NCBI GenBank assembly: GCA_026413185.1
Contig: CM048655.1
Coordinates: 1,332,761-1,396,760 of the forward strand
DNA: 64,000 nt
Direction: 5' to 3'
DNA from: Pueraria montana var. lobata
Lineage: Eukaryota > Streptophyta > Magnoliopsida > Fabales > Fabaceae
Under the pieces are notes generated by a model that saw nothing but the letters and a program-made list of their open reading frames with translations, searched no databases and had not been told where the DNA came from. A program made the translations under genes and the position numbers. Each line of letters starts with the position of its first letter. The first letter of the stretch is position 1. Positions 24,830 through 36,492 of this stretch are shown in pieces.

Positions 24830-25833
24830 TTATTCCCTCGTCTTATTTGAAATGATTGATCATTTGAAATTCAAAATGTGTACAATGGTAGGGGACAAAG
24901 AAGCATTCTTTGTAAAGGAATCTTCTTCGTACAATGTAGTGGAGGCGTGTCCAGAAAGGACAATACTATTGTCCCCTTTCTCTCTCCACCCTAAGCTACC
25001 ATGGTGCAACGATCACATGGATATGAGTGAACGGATAATTTCAAAGGCTCTTATCCCTGCAATGGACATTTTTTTGAAGCCTATATATAGAGGTGTTTGC
25101 ACACTGAGAAGAAGAACAAAGCTATCAAGAAAGAACGAAGTGCTGCAAAAATCTACTGTGATATTTACACTTTGTTGGACGACCATACTCTAAGAGCTTA
25201 GTGTGTTATTCTTTGCTTAGCAAAGTTATTTCTCATTGTAATAAGATTTTGTGTATCCTCTCTTTGAGAGTTTTTCTGTGATTACTTGTAATCTTTCAAA
25301 CAGGTTTGTTTGGAAAGCCAGAAGTGACTTAGTGATAAAGAATACTTGGGTGTTTATCAATCTCAATGGGAGATTGAGGGTGTGTCATAAGTGGCCTAGA
25401 GAATACTTGTGTAAGCTAGAAGTGGCAGGGTAAAATACTTGCTTTGTAATCAAGTTTTGATTAGTGGAACCTTTTAAGGATTTGAAGGAGAACTGGACGT
25501 AGCTTACGAGTTTGAGTGAACCAGTATAAAACAAGTGTTTATACTCTTTCTTTTTAGCTTTATGTTGTTCTCTTAAGTCTTTTGAACACACCTTTGAACA
25601 AACAAGTTATTTGGAATTTGCTTTTGATAAAACTGTTTTATTCATTTGGATGGTCTCTGCAAAATCTATTTTTGTGAAAACTATTTTTAGTGTCGGTTGA
25701 TCTTTTCACTAGTATTGTTTTCTTGTGTCCTAATATATTTCCTTTTGAAAAAAGGTTCCCATCTTTTGAAAAAGTTCTTAAGTTTACACTAACACATTAT
25801 TCAACTCCCTTCTAGTGTGTTCTATTTATTTCA
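24830..25833 (+). mobile_element. Truncated 5' LTR of copia 1 (family F1, plus strand)
   Basis: This is the only F1 LTR in the window on the plus strand. It aligns by eye with the other F1 LTRs from about 24,840, contains a TATA box CTATATATAGAGG at about 25,079-25,091, the leader hairpin at 25,357-25,377, the GAACTGGACGTAGC and GTGAACCAGTATAAAAC landmarks, and ends ATTTATTTCA at 25,833. The U3 start with TGTTAAG is missing. Confidence 0.75.
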
Positions 25834-25835
25834 GT

Positions 25836-25849
25836 TGGTATAAGAGCTC
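25836..25849 (+). other. Primer-binding site of copia 1
   Basis: TGGTATAAGAGCTC, two bases after the LTR end, is a one-mismatch version of the initiator-methionine tRNA complement TGGTATCAGAGC used by copia elements. Confidence 0.8.
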
Positions 25850-25905
25850 GTCCTCTTGGGGTTGAGTACTTCATAGTACAGAGGAAACAAAGATCTTGTG
25901 ATCAT

Positions 25906-28900
25906 ATGAAAAATGAAGGACAAGTTGTCAACAAGCCACCACTCTTCAAGGGTGTAAAATATGACTATTGGAAACAAAGAATGATTGCATTCTTTGAATC
26001 CTATCATATTGACATGCTAGACATTGTGGAGAATGGGAATCATGTCCCATATGATGAGAACCTGAATGAGATTCCTAAAGCAAGATGGATAGATAAGCAG
26101 AAGCAAAGATACTAGTTGAACTCCAAAGCTAAGAATGCCATTATGTATGCCCTATCAGAAGAGGAGTTCACCAAAGTCTACAGGTTCAAAAGTGCCAAGC
26201 AAATGTGGGACACTCTTGCTTTAACATATGAGGGTTCTACTCAGGTGAAACGTAACAAACTCATTTTACTTTCTAGGCACTATGAGATGTTTAGTGTGGA
26301 GGAAAATGAAAGCATACAAAGTATGTTTGGACGTTTCTAGACCATACTAAGTAAACTTAGATCTCTTGGTAGAACTTATGACAATTTTGATCACATTGAC
26401 AAAATCTTAAGAAGTTTGCCTAGACAGTGGAGACCACAAGTGACAGCACTAAGATCTTCAAAGAATATGAACAACCTTTCTCTGGAGGAGCTTGTTGGCA
26501 TTTTGAAGGTTCATGAGATTGAACTCCAACAACATGAAGGAACATAGAAGTCCAAGTCATTAGCTCTCAGCGTCTAGAATCCCTAAAAGGCATCACCATC
26601 CAAATCATTAAAGGTGGACAAGTCCTCAGATGAGTAATCAGAAGAGGAAGACTTAGACGAAGATGACAAGCTCTCTTTCATCTAAAAAAGGATCAATGCC
26701 ATGTGGAAGAAGAAGGGTGGATCTAGATGGAAAAGCCAAAATAAGAGGTTCTTCAAGGAGAAAAAGGAGAAAGAAAAGAGTCCAATCATCTACTATGAGT
26801 GCAAGAAGTCTGGACACTTTAAGTCTGAGTGCCCTGACTTGAAGAAAAGCATAGATAAGAAGAAGAAGTTCCCTGAGAAGAAAAAGGGAAAGAAATGGCT
26901 GATATCAACTTGGGAAGCTGGACGATACATCATCAGAAGATGATGATGATGAGGAGGAAGCCAATTTGTGTCTAATGGCTAACACCAACACAGAAAGCTC
27001 AGAAAATAAGGCTGAGGATGAGGTAGATTTCAATGATCTAAAGTCTTTACAGGAGCTTATTATGAACTGCTTTCTGACTCTTCTATGCTCTCAAAAGCTT
27101 ACAAGACTTTATAGAAAAGTTTTAAAGAATTGTCTAAGGAACACGAGGCTTTGAAAACTGATAGACATGGTCTTTAGACAGATTGTGCTAAAGCTTACCA
27201 AGCCTATAACACCTCAAGAGAAAAGAAAAATAGACTTTGGATAGAAAATGAGTCTCTCAAAAAGGAAATCAAATGTCTAAATGCTAAGCTTTTGAAATCT
27301 AAAGCAGATTCATCTTTAAAAGATCAACCACATGATGTTGTGAAACTTCATGAAGATATTGATACTTTAAAGAAGAGTTTGTCCAAATTTGTCAATGGAT
27401 CTAAAAACTTAGACAAGCTTCTAAAGTATTATAGAAATCCTAATGACAAATCAGGATATGGCTATAGAGGCAAAAAGTTTGTTCATGATAAGTCTATAGA
27501 TGTCTGTTATTTTTGTGGTAAACCTGGACATGTAACTTCCAAATGCAGACACCTACCTAAAAGAGAAGTGTCTAGTGCCTCTTATTCTAACAAGAAAGGA
27601 CCCATGTCCATTTAGGTACCTAAAGACAAAATTATTCCTGTTGTAGATATGCTTGATAACAGGAAGGAAACCCCAATCATGGTACCTATATAGTGGCTGC
27701 TCACGATATATGATAGGAGAAAGGTCTATGTTCCAAAGCTTGAAGCCCATGACTGGTGGGATAGTCACTTTCGGAAGGAATCAGAAAGGGATGATAGTTA
27801 GTGTAAGTAAAATTGGTATACCTCTCTATCCTTCCATAGATAATGTATTATACATTGAAGGTTTGAAACACAATCTACTGAGCATAAGTCAATTGTGTGA
27901 CAGTGGATATGATGTTGCTTTCAACAAGGATGAATGCATAGTTAAAACCTATGATGGATCCTTACTGTTTACTACTAAGAGGCAAGGAAATCTGTATAAG
28001 ATTAAACTTGGTGGACTAACAGATCAAAATGTTTCATGCCTTGTATCAATCAAAGAAAATCATTAGATATGGCATAAGAAACTTGGACATGTAATCTTGA
28101 GATTAATCTTAAAGCTAAATAAGCATAACCTTGTAAGAGGTCTTCCAAAAATGTCATATGATGATGATTTGCTTTGTGAAGCATGCCAAAAGGGAAACAA
28201 GTGAAAAACTCTTTTCAAAGAAAAAACATTGTTTCCACCTTAAGACCACTTGAGTTACTACGTATTGACCTGTTTGGTCCAATAAGAATTGCTTCTGTCA
28301 GTGGTAAAAGGTATGAACTGGTCATAGTGGACGACTATTCTAGATGGACATGGGTTATGTTCTTAGTCCACAAGGATGAGTCTTTTAAGGCCTTCTATAA
28401 CTTATGTATAAGAGAGTTCAAAATGAAAAAGGAATATTCATTACTTCAATCAGAAGTGACCATGGAGGAGAGTTTGAAAATGAAAGTTTTCAGAGGTTAT
28501 GTGAAGAGAATTGACTTCTTCACAACTTCTCAATACCAAGAACACCACAACAAAATGGTGTATTCTAGATGGACATGGGTTATATTGTTAGTCCATAAGG
28601 ATGAGTCTTTTAAGGACTTCTATAACTTCTGTAAGAGAGTTTAAAATGAAAAAGGAATATGCATTACTTCAATCAAAAGTGACTATGGAGGAGAGTTTGG
28701 AAACAAAAGTTTTTAGAGGTTCTGTGATGAGAGTGGACTTCTTCATAACTTCTCAACACCAAGAACACCACAGCAATATGATGTAGTTGAGAGGAAAAAT
28801 AGGTCATTGCAAGAAATGGCCAAGACCATGTTGAATGATAACTCAACTCCTAAGTATTTATGGGCTGAAGCAGTGAATATTGCATGTTATTTGCAAAACA

Positions 28901-29579
28901 TAATTTATATAAGACCTATTCTAAAGAAGACTTCTTATGAACTTTTGAAAGGACGAAAGCCCAACATATCGTACTTCCATCCATTTGGATGTCAATGTTT
29001 CATCTTGAACACTAAGGACAATCTTGGCAAATTTGATTCCAAGTGTGATAATGGAATATTGCTTGGATATTCTAAAACTTCAAAGGCATGCAAAGTTTAT
29101 AACTCTAGAACCTTAGTAGTGGAAGAAGCAATCCATGTGAAATTTAATGATAGTAAGCCTGATAAGGAATTATCAAAGCTGGATGAATCATTTATAGATC
29201 TCAGATTGGACGATGGTGAGTCCAATGATAAGGCCACAACAGAAGAGTCTAATGCTCCTCTGGACGGTCCAAAACCAAAACAAAGGGAACACAATGGACG
29301 TAACTAGCAAATGAAGAAACATCATCCAGACACTCAAATCCTTGGAGATCCAAGAGATAGAGTTAGAACCAGATCATCATTCCAACAGTAAAGTCACACT
29401 GCATTCATTTCTAAGATAGAACCAAAGAGAGTGGATGATAACTTACATGATGAAAGCTGGGTCAAGGCTATGCAAGAAGAGCTTGATCAGTTTCAGAAGA
29501 ATGATGTTTGGAAGCTGGTTGAATTGCCCAAGAACAATACTGTCATAGGAGCTAAATGGGCATTCAGAAGCAAGTTGGG
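25906..29579 (+). pseudogene. Copia 1 gag-pol, heavily decayed and cut off in the reverse transcriptase
   Basis: The order is gag from ATG 25,906 (PPLFKGVKYDYWKQRM), a first knuckle with its leading cysteine lost (YYECKKSGHFKSEC, about 26,800), an intact second knuckle CYFCGKPGHVTSKC (about 27,507), protease (WYLYSGC at about 27,680; the catalytic Asp of the DSG core reads Tyr), a pre-integrase region, integrase (RIDLFGP ... VVERKNR) and the start of reverse transcriptase (AKWAFRSKL, about 29,550). More than ten stops plus frameshifts break it. Integrase contains a tandem duplication of about 227 bp. At 29,580 the element is cut by the gypsy LTR. The step between the gag and pol frames is +1, as in the other two copies. 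Confidence 0.88.
28336..28790 (+). repeat. Tandem duplication of about 227 bp in copia 1 integrase
   Basis: TCTAGATGGACATGGGTTAT begins both copies, at 28,338 and 28,565. They stay co-linear through GACTTCTTCA ... AACTTCTCAA and the ACACCACA stretch, with about one difference per ten bases. Copia 2 and the intact Sirevirus have this stretch once. Confidence 0.85.
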
Positions 29580-30904
29580 TGTTGGTGATTTTGGCAAGTG
29601 TACCAAATTGTGCAAGTAACAAAGTAGTGAGAAAAGTCGTCTTCACAGGGACTTGTACGATAAATGGGTAATTTATAGTATAATTTATAGACTACGAAAT
29701 TTAAGAGTAATTAAGTAACCAAAATTAAAGACAATTGCATAACAGTAAAGAGTAGAAGGGAATAATTCATGTTTGAGAATTTTATCGAACACTTTGTAAG
29801 CGTAGAAAATGAGGTTATATCAATGGTGGGAATTGTTGGGGTTTGACTTCATTGAATCAACCTAACATGCATTCCTTATCTTTCCTATTCAATTATACAT
29901 ATGTTGTCATTAACCCATAATTTATTCTAACCTTAATCCCTTAAGCGAGAGAACCTAAGCCCCTTAATCACATTATCAATCCCTTGAATTGGCGTAATTA
30001 ATTGACTTGCATTAAGAACGAGGGTTTTAATGATGACCAATAACCTTTACCCGATCCTTAGGCATAAAGTTCATTGGTTGTTCTCTTCATTTCACAAATC
30101 AATTGAATTTCCCAATTACAATTAATAAAAGAATCATGCACTCAGGTGATCAAACCAAGAACAAGCAATAAGTGTAGAAGATAAACAATAACTGAATTTA
30201 ATTGAATAGAAAATAATGTAAGGATTACATGAAAGATGATCCAATTACATCAAACTCCAACAAAGATGGACTTAGCTATGCATAGCCATGGGGGAAGAAG
30301 TTAAAGATGGAAGAACAATGAGGGATGAAGCTAAACGCATTAAACCCACGTCACAGACCTCTTGTCTCTTTCACGTACATAGTTTTCGGAAACTAGGCTA
30401 GAACAGAAAACCCCTATTTAAAGCTATGGACCAAAGCGGGTTTAAGCCCAAAAGAAAACAAAAAAGAAAAACATGATTTATTTTCGCAGAGGTTGTTGCA
30501 CAAGTGTGCAAACTCTTTGACTGAAATTTTCAGAAATTTTAAAAACTTACACAGGCACTTGACTTGATTTGCACAGGTGTACAAAGCTCTCAGGACTTCC
30601 AAAAATGCTCTTTTGCCTCCGCAAAGCTTCCAAAACTCTAAACTTCAACCCAAATGATCTTCAATGCATCAAATCTCTCTTGGAACATCCCCATTGCTTA
30701 CTCTAAGCTTCAACAAAGTTCTTAAAAACAAAAGAAAACAACCTAAGATCAAGCATAAAAAGGTAAAAACTAGAAATTCCTAACTAAACTAAACTTTTAT
30801 TAAAACTCAACTAAAATGAAGATAAACAAAGCTCAAAAGCATGGAAAATATCAAATAATTACCCCTAAATCACTACAAAATGTAGGACTATAAGGCAATT
30901 ATGA
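29580..30904 (-). repeat. 3' LTR of the gypsy element (1,325 bp)
   Basis: In plus orientation it starts TGTTGGTGATTTTGGCAAGT and ends GGCAATTATGA (TCA in the solo copy at 59,933). It interrupts copia 1 at the word TTGGG. It matches the right LTR and the solo LTR at 46,587 closely. It contains TTGCAC...GTGTGCAA words at 30,490-30,590. Confidence 0.9.
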
Positions 30905-32829
30905 ACACCCCAAACTTGGAACTTTGCTCGTCCTCGAGCAACAGCACAAGAAATAAGCAATGACAATCTTAAGAAACACTAAAAACAAACAAAGACATGG
31001 CTTGCAATAAATTCCAAACTCATCATCATCTAGCATGATATCAAACAAGTTCCAGGACAACCCAATCCAAACATAATGTGGTGCTCACACAACAGATTCA
31101 AGTGACAATTCATCAAGAGATTAATGTGGATGACAAAGAATGCAATGAACCACCAATGTTCCTTGGTCCTCACAAAGTGTATCACTCAATCACACAATAA
31201 AGGTGAGTGTATCTCTCAAGTACACATTGAAACCACACATATCAACTTTGCTTTTCGTCTCTTAATAATTCACAATTATCAAACATGCAAGCAAGGATCA
31301 CTAAGGACTTTCTTGGCTTGTAACATGGTCGGGCTATAACAAAATATTGGTTTTTCTGGGATTCAAAACATCTAAGAATATGAGAGCAAAAAGAGAAATA
31401 ATCTCTAACTTAATCTCAACAACAATGATCACAATTTGGACCCCAAGTTCGTTTAATAACCAATACCACATTATTTAACCTCACCTATGTCCCACTGCAC
31501 TTTATTTATTTTCTTTTCCTTTTTCTCCCTTTTTTTTTTGACAGCTTGTAAACCATAGGACAAAGGTGAACCACAAGCATTTTCATCATTTTTTTGACAG
31601 TCATACTAACTGTGACACTAGAATTCCCTTGGGGTACCCTTCTTTTATCACTTTTGGGTGTTTGGTAAAACACCCCAAACTTAATGTACAACCCTATTCC
31701 TCAGTTTGTTATCCTATTCCTAGGAAATGACAACATTTGTTTTTCTTTTAAGGCTAAGGGTCATGCATCAAGATTTTTCTCTTTTTATTTTTATTAGGCT
31801 AAAAAATGGTGCAATGGATTTATTGAAAAGGGAAAAAGGGTTTTTTTGGCTCATGGCTTAAAATAACAAACAAGGCCTTGATCCTTTCCAAGCTAGCATG
31901 CAAAATAAAGGACTCAAGAGACTCAAGCAAAACCATAGGTGCAAAAATCAATGGTACCACTCAGCATATATCACAATAAATTCCTCACCAAGGTAGGTCT
32001 CATCAAGGAAACAAAACACAAACATGCCAAACACATTAACCACAATTAGAAACACAAGAACCCAAGAGTGCAACCACAATCATGCATTGGACCAAAAACT
32101 ACTTTACTCATGTTTCAATGAAAACAAGCAAGTCATCACTACAGGCCAAATCATAGGACCACATAACAAAAAATAATATTTATTCTAAAAACAAAGCAAT
32201 AAAAATGAGAAAAGTAAAGGAAAAGAAATACCAACCTTGGGAGGACTAGTCATCATAATCCTCCCCTATCTCCTTGTCATTAGAGGTCCATCATCACCCC
32301 CTTGGCTAAGATTGTGTTGGTCCCCAGCTCTCATTGGCCAATCAACATTGGCCGCAAACTTCACCTCAACACCCCAAACTTAAAGGGTGCCAAGTATGCA
32401 ATAAAAACAAGGGAAGAAAAAGAAATAAAGAAAGATGGGAGTTTTTTTTTTGGCGCCAGATGCACAGGCTGTGTACTGGATTGCACGGTTGTGCAACTTT
32501 CGTTGAAATTTAGAGCCTCCTTCAGCGTAAGATGCACGGGCGCCCGCTCAGATTGCACGGTTGTGCAACTTTAGCAAAAAATTAGAGTTTCCAGCAGCGC
32601 AAGATGCACAGACACCCACTTAGATTGCACGGCTATGCAACTTGCGGCAATTTATTTTTTTAGGATGCTTTCCTAATATCTTCACCATGTGCATGGTAAC
32701 CTGAAACAACACAAAAGAAACTCCAAAACATAAAATAGAACAAGCGTGATAAAGAAAATGAAGTCAAAATAAAGAAAAAATTAAGAGAGAAAGCTGGGTT
32801 GCCTCCCAATAAGTGCTTATTTAACATCA
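30905..32829. other. Non-coding 3' part of the gypsy element
   Basis: No conserved protein is found in about 1.9 kb, where pol would be expected. On the minus strand it contains three AAGTTTGGGGTG polypurine words (plus-strand CACCCCAAACTT at 30,906-30,917, 31,671-31,682 and 32,370-32,381), a G-rich strand bias, and the 72-bp tandem repeat at 32,458-32,660. The reading frame at 32,302-32,574 spans that repeat and is a composition artefact. Confidence 0.6.
32458..32660. repeat. Three tandem 72-bp units with GATTGCACGGTTGTGCAA cores
   Basis: AGATGCAC begins units at 32,458, 32,530 and 32,602, exactly 72 bases apart. Each continues into an ATTGCACGG-TGTGCAACTT core. Similar TTGCACAGGTGTGCAA words occur in the LTRs of the same family. 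Confidence 0.9.
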
Positions 32830-35800
32830 CTAGCTTGACGGATGAGTGACCTCAAGGGTCACTAAGATGAATGGTTGTGGTCGACCCCAACCCCCTGGGG
32901 GGCTCACACAATCAAAGACATTGAAAGTCACTTCTTCATCTTGCACTTTAAGCTTAAACTCTCCTTTGTCAACATCAATTAGAGCATCGACAGTCTTCAT
33001 AAAAGGTCATCCCAAGATGATGTGAATCTGTGAATCCTCTGCCATGTCCATAACAACAAAATCGACAGGAATTGTGAATTTGTTGACCTTCACAAGCATG
33101 TTTCCACCACCCCACAGGGGTATATAATGGAGCGATCAACAAGCTGTAATGTCATGTGAGTTGACTTTACCTCCACATCTCTAACTCTCATTAGCATAGA
33201 TAGGGGCATTAGGTTGATGCTCGCCCCCAAATCAAGCAACGCTCTATCAACAGATAGGTTCCCAATGGTGATGGGAATAGTAAAGCTCCCAGGATCCTTA
33301 TGTTTGGCATACAATGTCTTTTGAAATATGGCATTACACCCTGCTTCCAACTCAATGGTATCCTTCTCAATGAACTTCTTTTTCCTTGTCAAGAAGTCCT
33401 TCAAGAATTTGGCATGGATTGGAATTTGCTTCAAGGCTTTCGAGAATGGGATGATGATGTAGAATTGTTTGAGAATGTCTAAGAGTCAAGCAAACTTCCT
33501 CTCCTTATCAAATTTTGTTGGAGTTTTAGGATAAGGGAGCTCTGTAGTGAGAGAAGCTTTAGCTCTCAACTTTTCTTCCTTGGCATTCCGAACTCTAGCC
33601 CATTTCATCTTTGAGTCCTCATCTAGCCCACTTCTAACTCCAACCCTCTTCACTTCAACTTCCTCCACTGCTTCATCCTCTCCATTCATCATATCACACT
33701 CTAACCAACTTCTGATAAAGATTGCACTGCAGTTAGCCTTGGGGTTGGTCTGAGTGTTGGCTGAGAAGCCACTCTTAGTGTGCTCTTCCAGTTCTGCCAC
33801 ATGTTTTGCAAGCTGCCCCACCTGAGTCTTTAAATTCTTTAAAGAGGCATTAGTCCTATTTTGATTATAAGTAGAGAATTGAATGAATTCAGTGAGAGTG
33901 TCTTCTAGCTTTGTTGTGCGGTCATAGAGATTGGGCTTTTGTTAAGGAGGCCTATCAGAAGCATACTGACATTGCTCCACTGTGTGATCACCCCCACATA
34001 TAGCACAACTCAACACATGGTGGTGTAATTGAGAGGAGGCTTTGATCAGCTGTTGGGGAAGATTAGCCATTTGCACCTTAAGTGAAATATAGAGAAATAC
34101 ACTAGAAGGGGGGGGGGGGGGTTGAATAGTGTATTTATAATTTCTTTTAAAAACTTTAACTAATGTGAAGATAGCATATCTTAAGTTTTATAAGAACTTA
34201 GTAAAACAGAAGATTATGCTATTGTCCAGCGGTTCAAAAGCAACAGTCCAATGAAACTGCTTTTTCTCGCTTTTCGTTAGAACACACGTAAAAGATAATC
34301 ATAGATAAAATGTGTAAAGAAACACTTTCGTAGTATGTTGAAGAGATAGTTTAATAGATATGCAAATAAGCTAGAAAGCGAGAGAATAGAACACTTAGTT
34401 TTATACTGGTTCACTCAACTGAGCTACGTCCAGTTCTCCTTCAAAAACTTTTGAAGGGTTCTACTAATCAAGATCTGATTACTCTCAAGTATTCTAACCT
34501 TGCCACTTCTGGCTACAAGTATTCTCTAGGCCACTCCTGGCACACCTTTAATCTCCCCCTGAGATTAAAAAAATAAATCCAAGTATTCTTTAACACTAAG
34601 CCACTCCTGGCTTTCCAAACAGAATTATTTGAGTATAGAAAGTAAGAATAACTCTCATAGAGAGGATATTATAATAAACATGAATATACAGAATCGCTTA
34701 GCAAAGCTAAGAAGAAAGCTCGTTTTGCTTAAGTATTGATCGTCCAATCGTTTTGACAGAGATTCAGCTCTTTATAAATTTTTCGTCAGTCTGATACATG
34801 AGCTCATTCCTCTATTTATAGGCATCTTGTTGTAAGGTATCCGTTGTGGGATTTGTTCCTTTGCCAAGAGCGGTTCTCTCCATAGCATGTGACCGTTGTC
34901 ACGTTTTGACTTAGGGTGGAGAGATAGAGGAGACAGCCGTACATGTAGCACCTCTCCTACTTGTACTTTTTCTGCAGAGAGAAGCTTATTCTTTTCCTGT
35001 TCAATACTATTCGAAAAAATCAAATAGAATGACATATTAGAATGAGAGAGAATAATCGTTGCATTACATAGAATCACCATTGAAAACGTATTGCCTTATA
35101 ATATTATTTTAAGATAGAAACTACAGAGTGGGTTATATAGTCATTGGACGCTTGCTCTCACAGGAGCATTGGACGCTGACTGTAGTATTCTTACAAAACA
35201 CATTTGGACGCTTTTCTTGTTAAAACATAAAGTCGAGGTTTGAGAGATACAATACCATTGCGGCATTGGACGACGTAAATCCTATAACACTCAAACAAGA
35301 TCATTAGATACTTCAAAATTTATCCTTTAGTTGTTATCATCAAAATCGAAATTCGAGGGGTTGGACATCGTCCAAGGTCTTAGAACCTAACATTAAGTGC
35401 CTCCACTTGTGCCAGAATCGCATCTTGAGAATTTAACTCCATTACTCCTTTACATGGAGCTTTATCAGGTTGAGCTTCAAAGTCACTGGCTGCCATATTC
35501 TCAATCAACTCTATAGCTTCTTCCAATGTCTTGTTCTTGATCACTCCTACTCCAGCTGCAGCATCAAGCATCACCTTAGTTTGCCCCTTCACACACCCAA
35601 GGAAGATGTAAAGCTGATCAATATCTTCAATTCCATGATTGGGCATTTCATCAAGAGAGTTTTGTATCTCTCCCAAGCTTCATAGAGTGGCTCATCATGC
35701 CTTTGGCGGAAGCCCAATATGTCTATTTTGGCTTGGCTCCTTTTTGCCTCTAGAAAGAAACGGGCTAAGAATTTGTTTTCAACATCTCCCCAAGTGGTAA

Positions 35801-36311
35801 GACTCAAAGATGGAAGATTATTGAGCCACTTCAGTGCGTCTCCTATGAGGGAAAAATGGAAGACCCTCATATACAGATTCTCCTCTTCATTCTGGGCCAC
35901 CCCTGCTGTGCTACATAGATCATAGAATATAGTCAAGTGGCTGTAAGGATCTTCGTTGTTTAGGCCGGCAAAGGTGTGAGCACCAATGAGAGTGAGTAGG
36001 CCTAAATTTATCTCCGCCATGCGATTGTTAGCCCTCAGCCTAGCAATACTGAAGAAGTGATGCGGACCATTATTTGTGACATGATCCGTCAAAGTTCTCC
36101 TGGCAGGTTGCTCTTCTTCTGCCATGTATTCCTCCTCTGAACTAGAAGAATGTTCGAAAAGTAAGTGAGGATTGGAAGAACTCTCTTCCAATGTCAACTG
36201 CTTCGCTCTTTTAGTTTGACTGCTAATAAGCCTAGCAGTCTTCTCAATCTCAGGAATGAAACGAAGCTCTTCAGGATTAGTTTTGCTCCTTGTACCAAAA
36301 GTACCTGGCAT
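32830..36311 (-). pseudogene. Gypsy gag-protease polyprotein, interrupted by a solo LTR
   Basis: Gag starts at ATG 36,311 (MPGTFGTRSKTNPEELRF) and includes the retrotransposon gag fold (GDALKWLNNLPSLSLTTW, then KFLARFF, about 35,850-35,720). After the solo LTR at 34,083-35,392, a knuckle CAICGGDHTVEQC (33,969-34,007) and an acidic/basic linker lead to an aspartic protease with ALLDLGASINLMPLS (about 33,220) and its flap and C-terminal part (ILG, PFMKTVDALIDVDKGEF, about 33,020-32,950). The frame ends at TAG 32,830-32,832. At least one frameshift (about 35,640) and several stops (for example 33,484) break it. The DLGAS wording of the active site is usual in Athila/Tat-like elements. No polymerase follows. 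Confidence 0.85.
34083..35392 (-). mobile_element. Solo LTR of copia family F1 inside gypsy gag
   Basis: It starts TGAAATATAGAG and ends GAACCTAACA, with perfect TTAAG duplications at 34,078-34,082 and 35,393-35,397. It is much closer to the solo LTR in the LINE than to the Sirevirus LTRs (shared GCCAAGAGCGGTTCTCTCC wording), so these two belong to one subfamily. It has an unusual run of 14 G at 34,108-34,121, where other copies have 5-6. Confidence 0.95.
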
Positions 36312-36467
36312 GCACAAAATCATAAACAACTAGAGCAACTAGAAAGACCGTTAGCACTGGATAAGGAAAAAGAAAATAAAAGAAAATAAAATTTAAATGC
36401 AAAAGAATGAAAAAATGTTTAAAGTCCACAAAAAATACTAAACATTTGCCCAATTACCAAGACACTA

Positions 36468-36486
36468 GTCCCCGACAACGGTGCTA
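36468..36486 (-). other. Primer-binding site of the gypsy element
   Basis: On the minus strand it reads TAGCACCGTTGTCGGGGAC, a two-mismatch form of the tRNA-Asp complement TGGCGCCGTTGCCGGGGA-type site. It lies six bases inside the 5' LTR edge. Confidence 0.75.
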
Positions 36487-36492
36487 GAAACT

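Noticed and set aside
32302..32574. A 90-residue plus-strand frame in the gypsy non-coding region
   Set aside because: It covers two units of the 72-bp repeat, has no recognisable motif, and runs against the element's coding strand.
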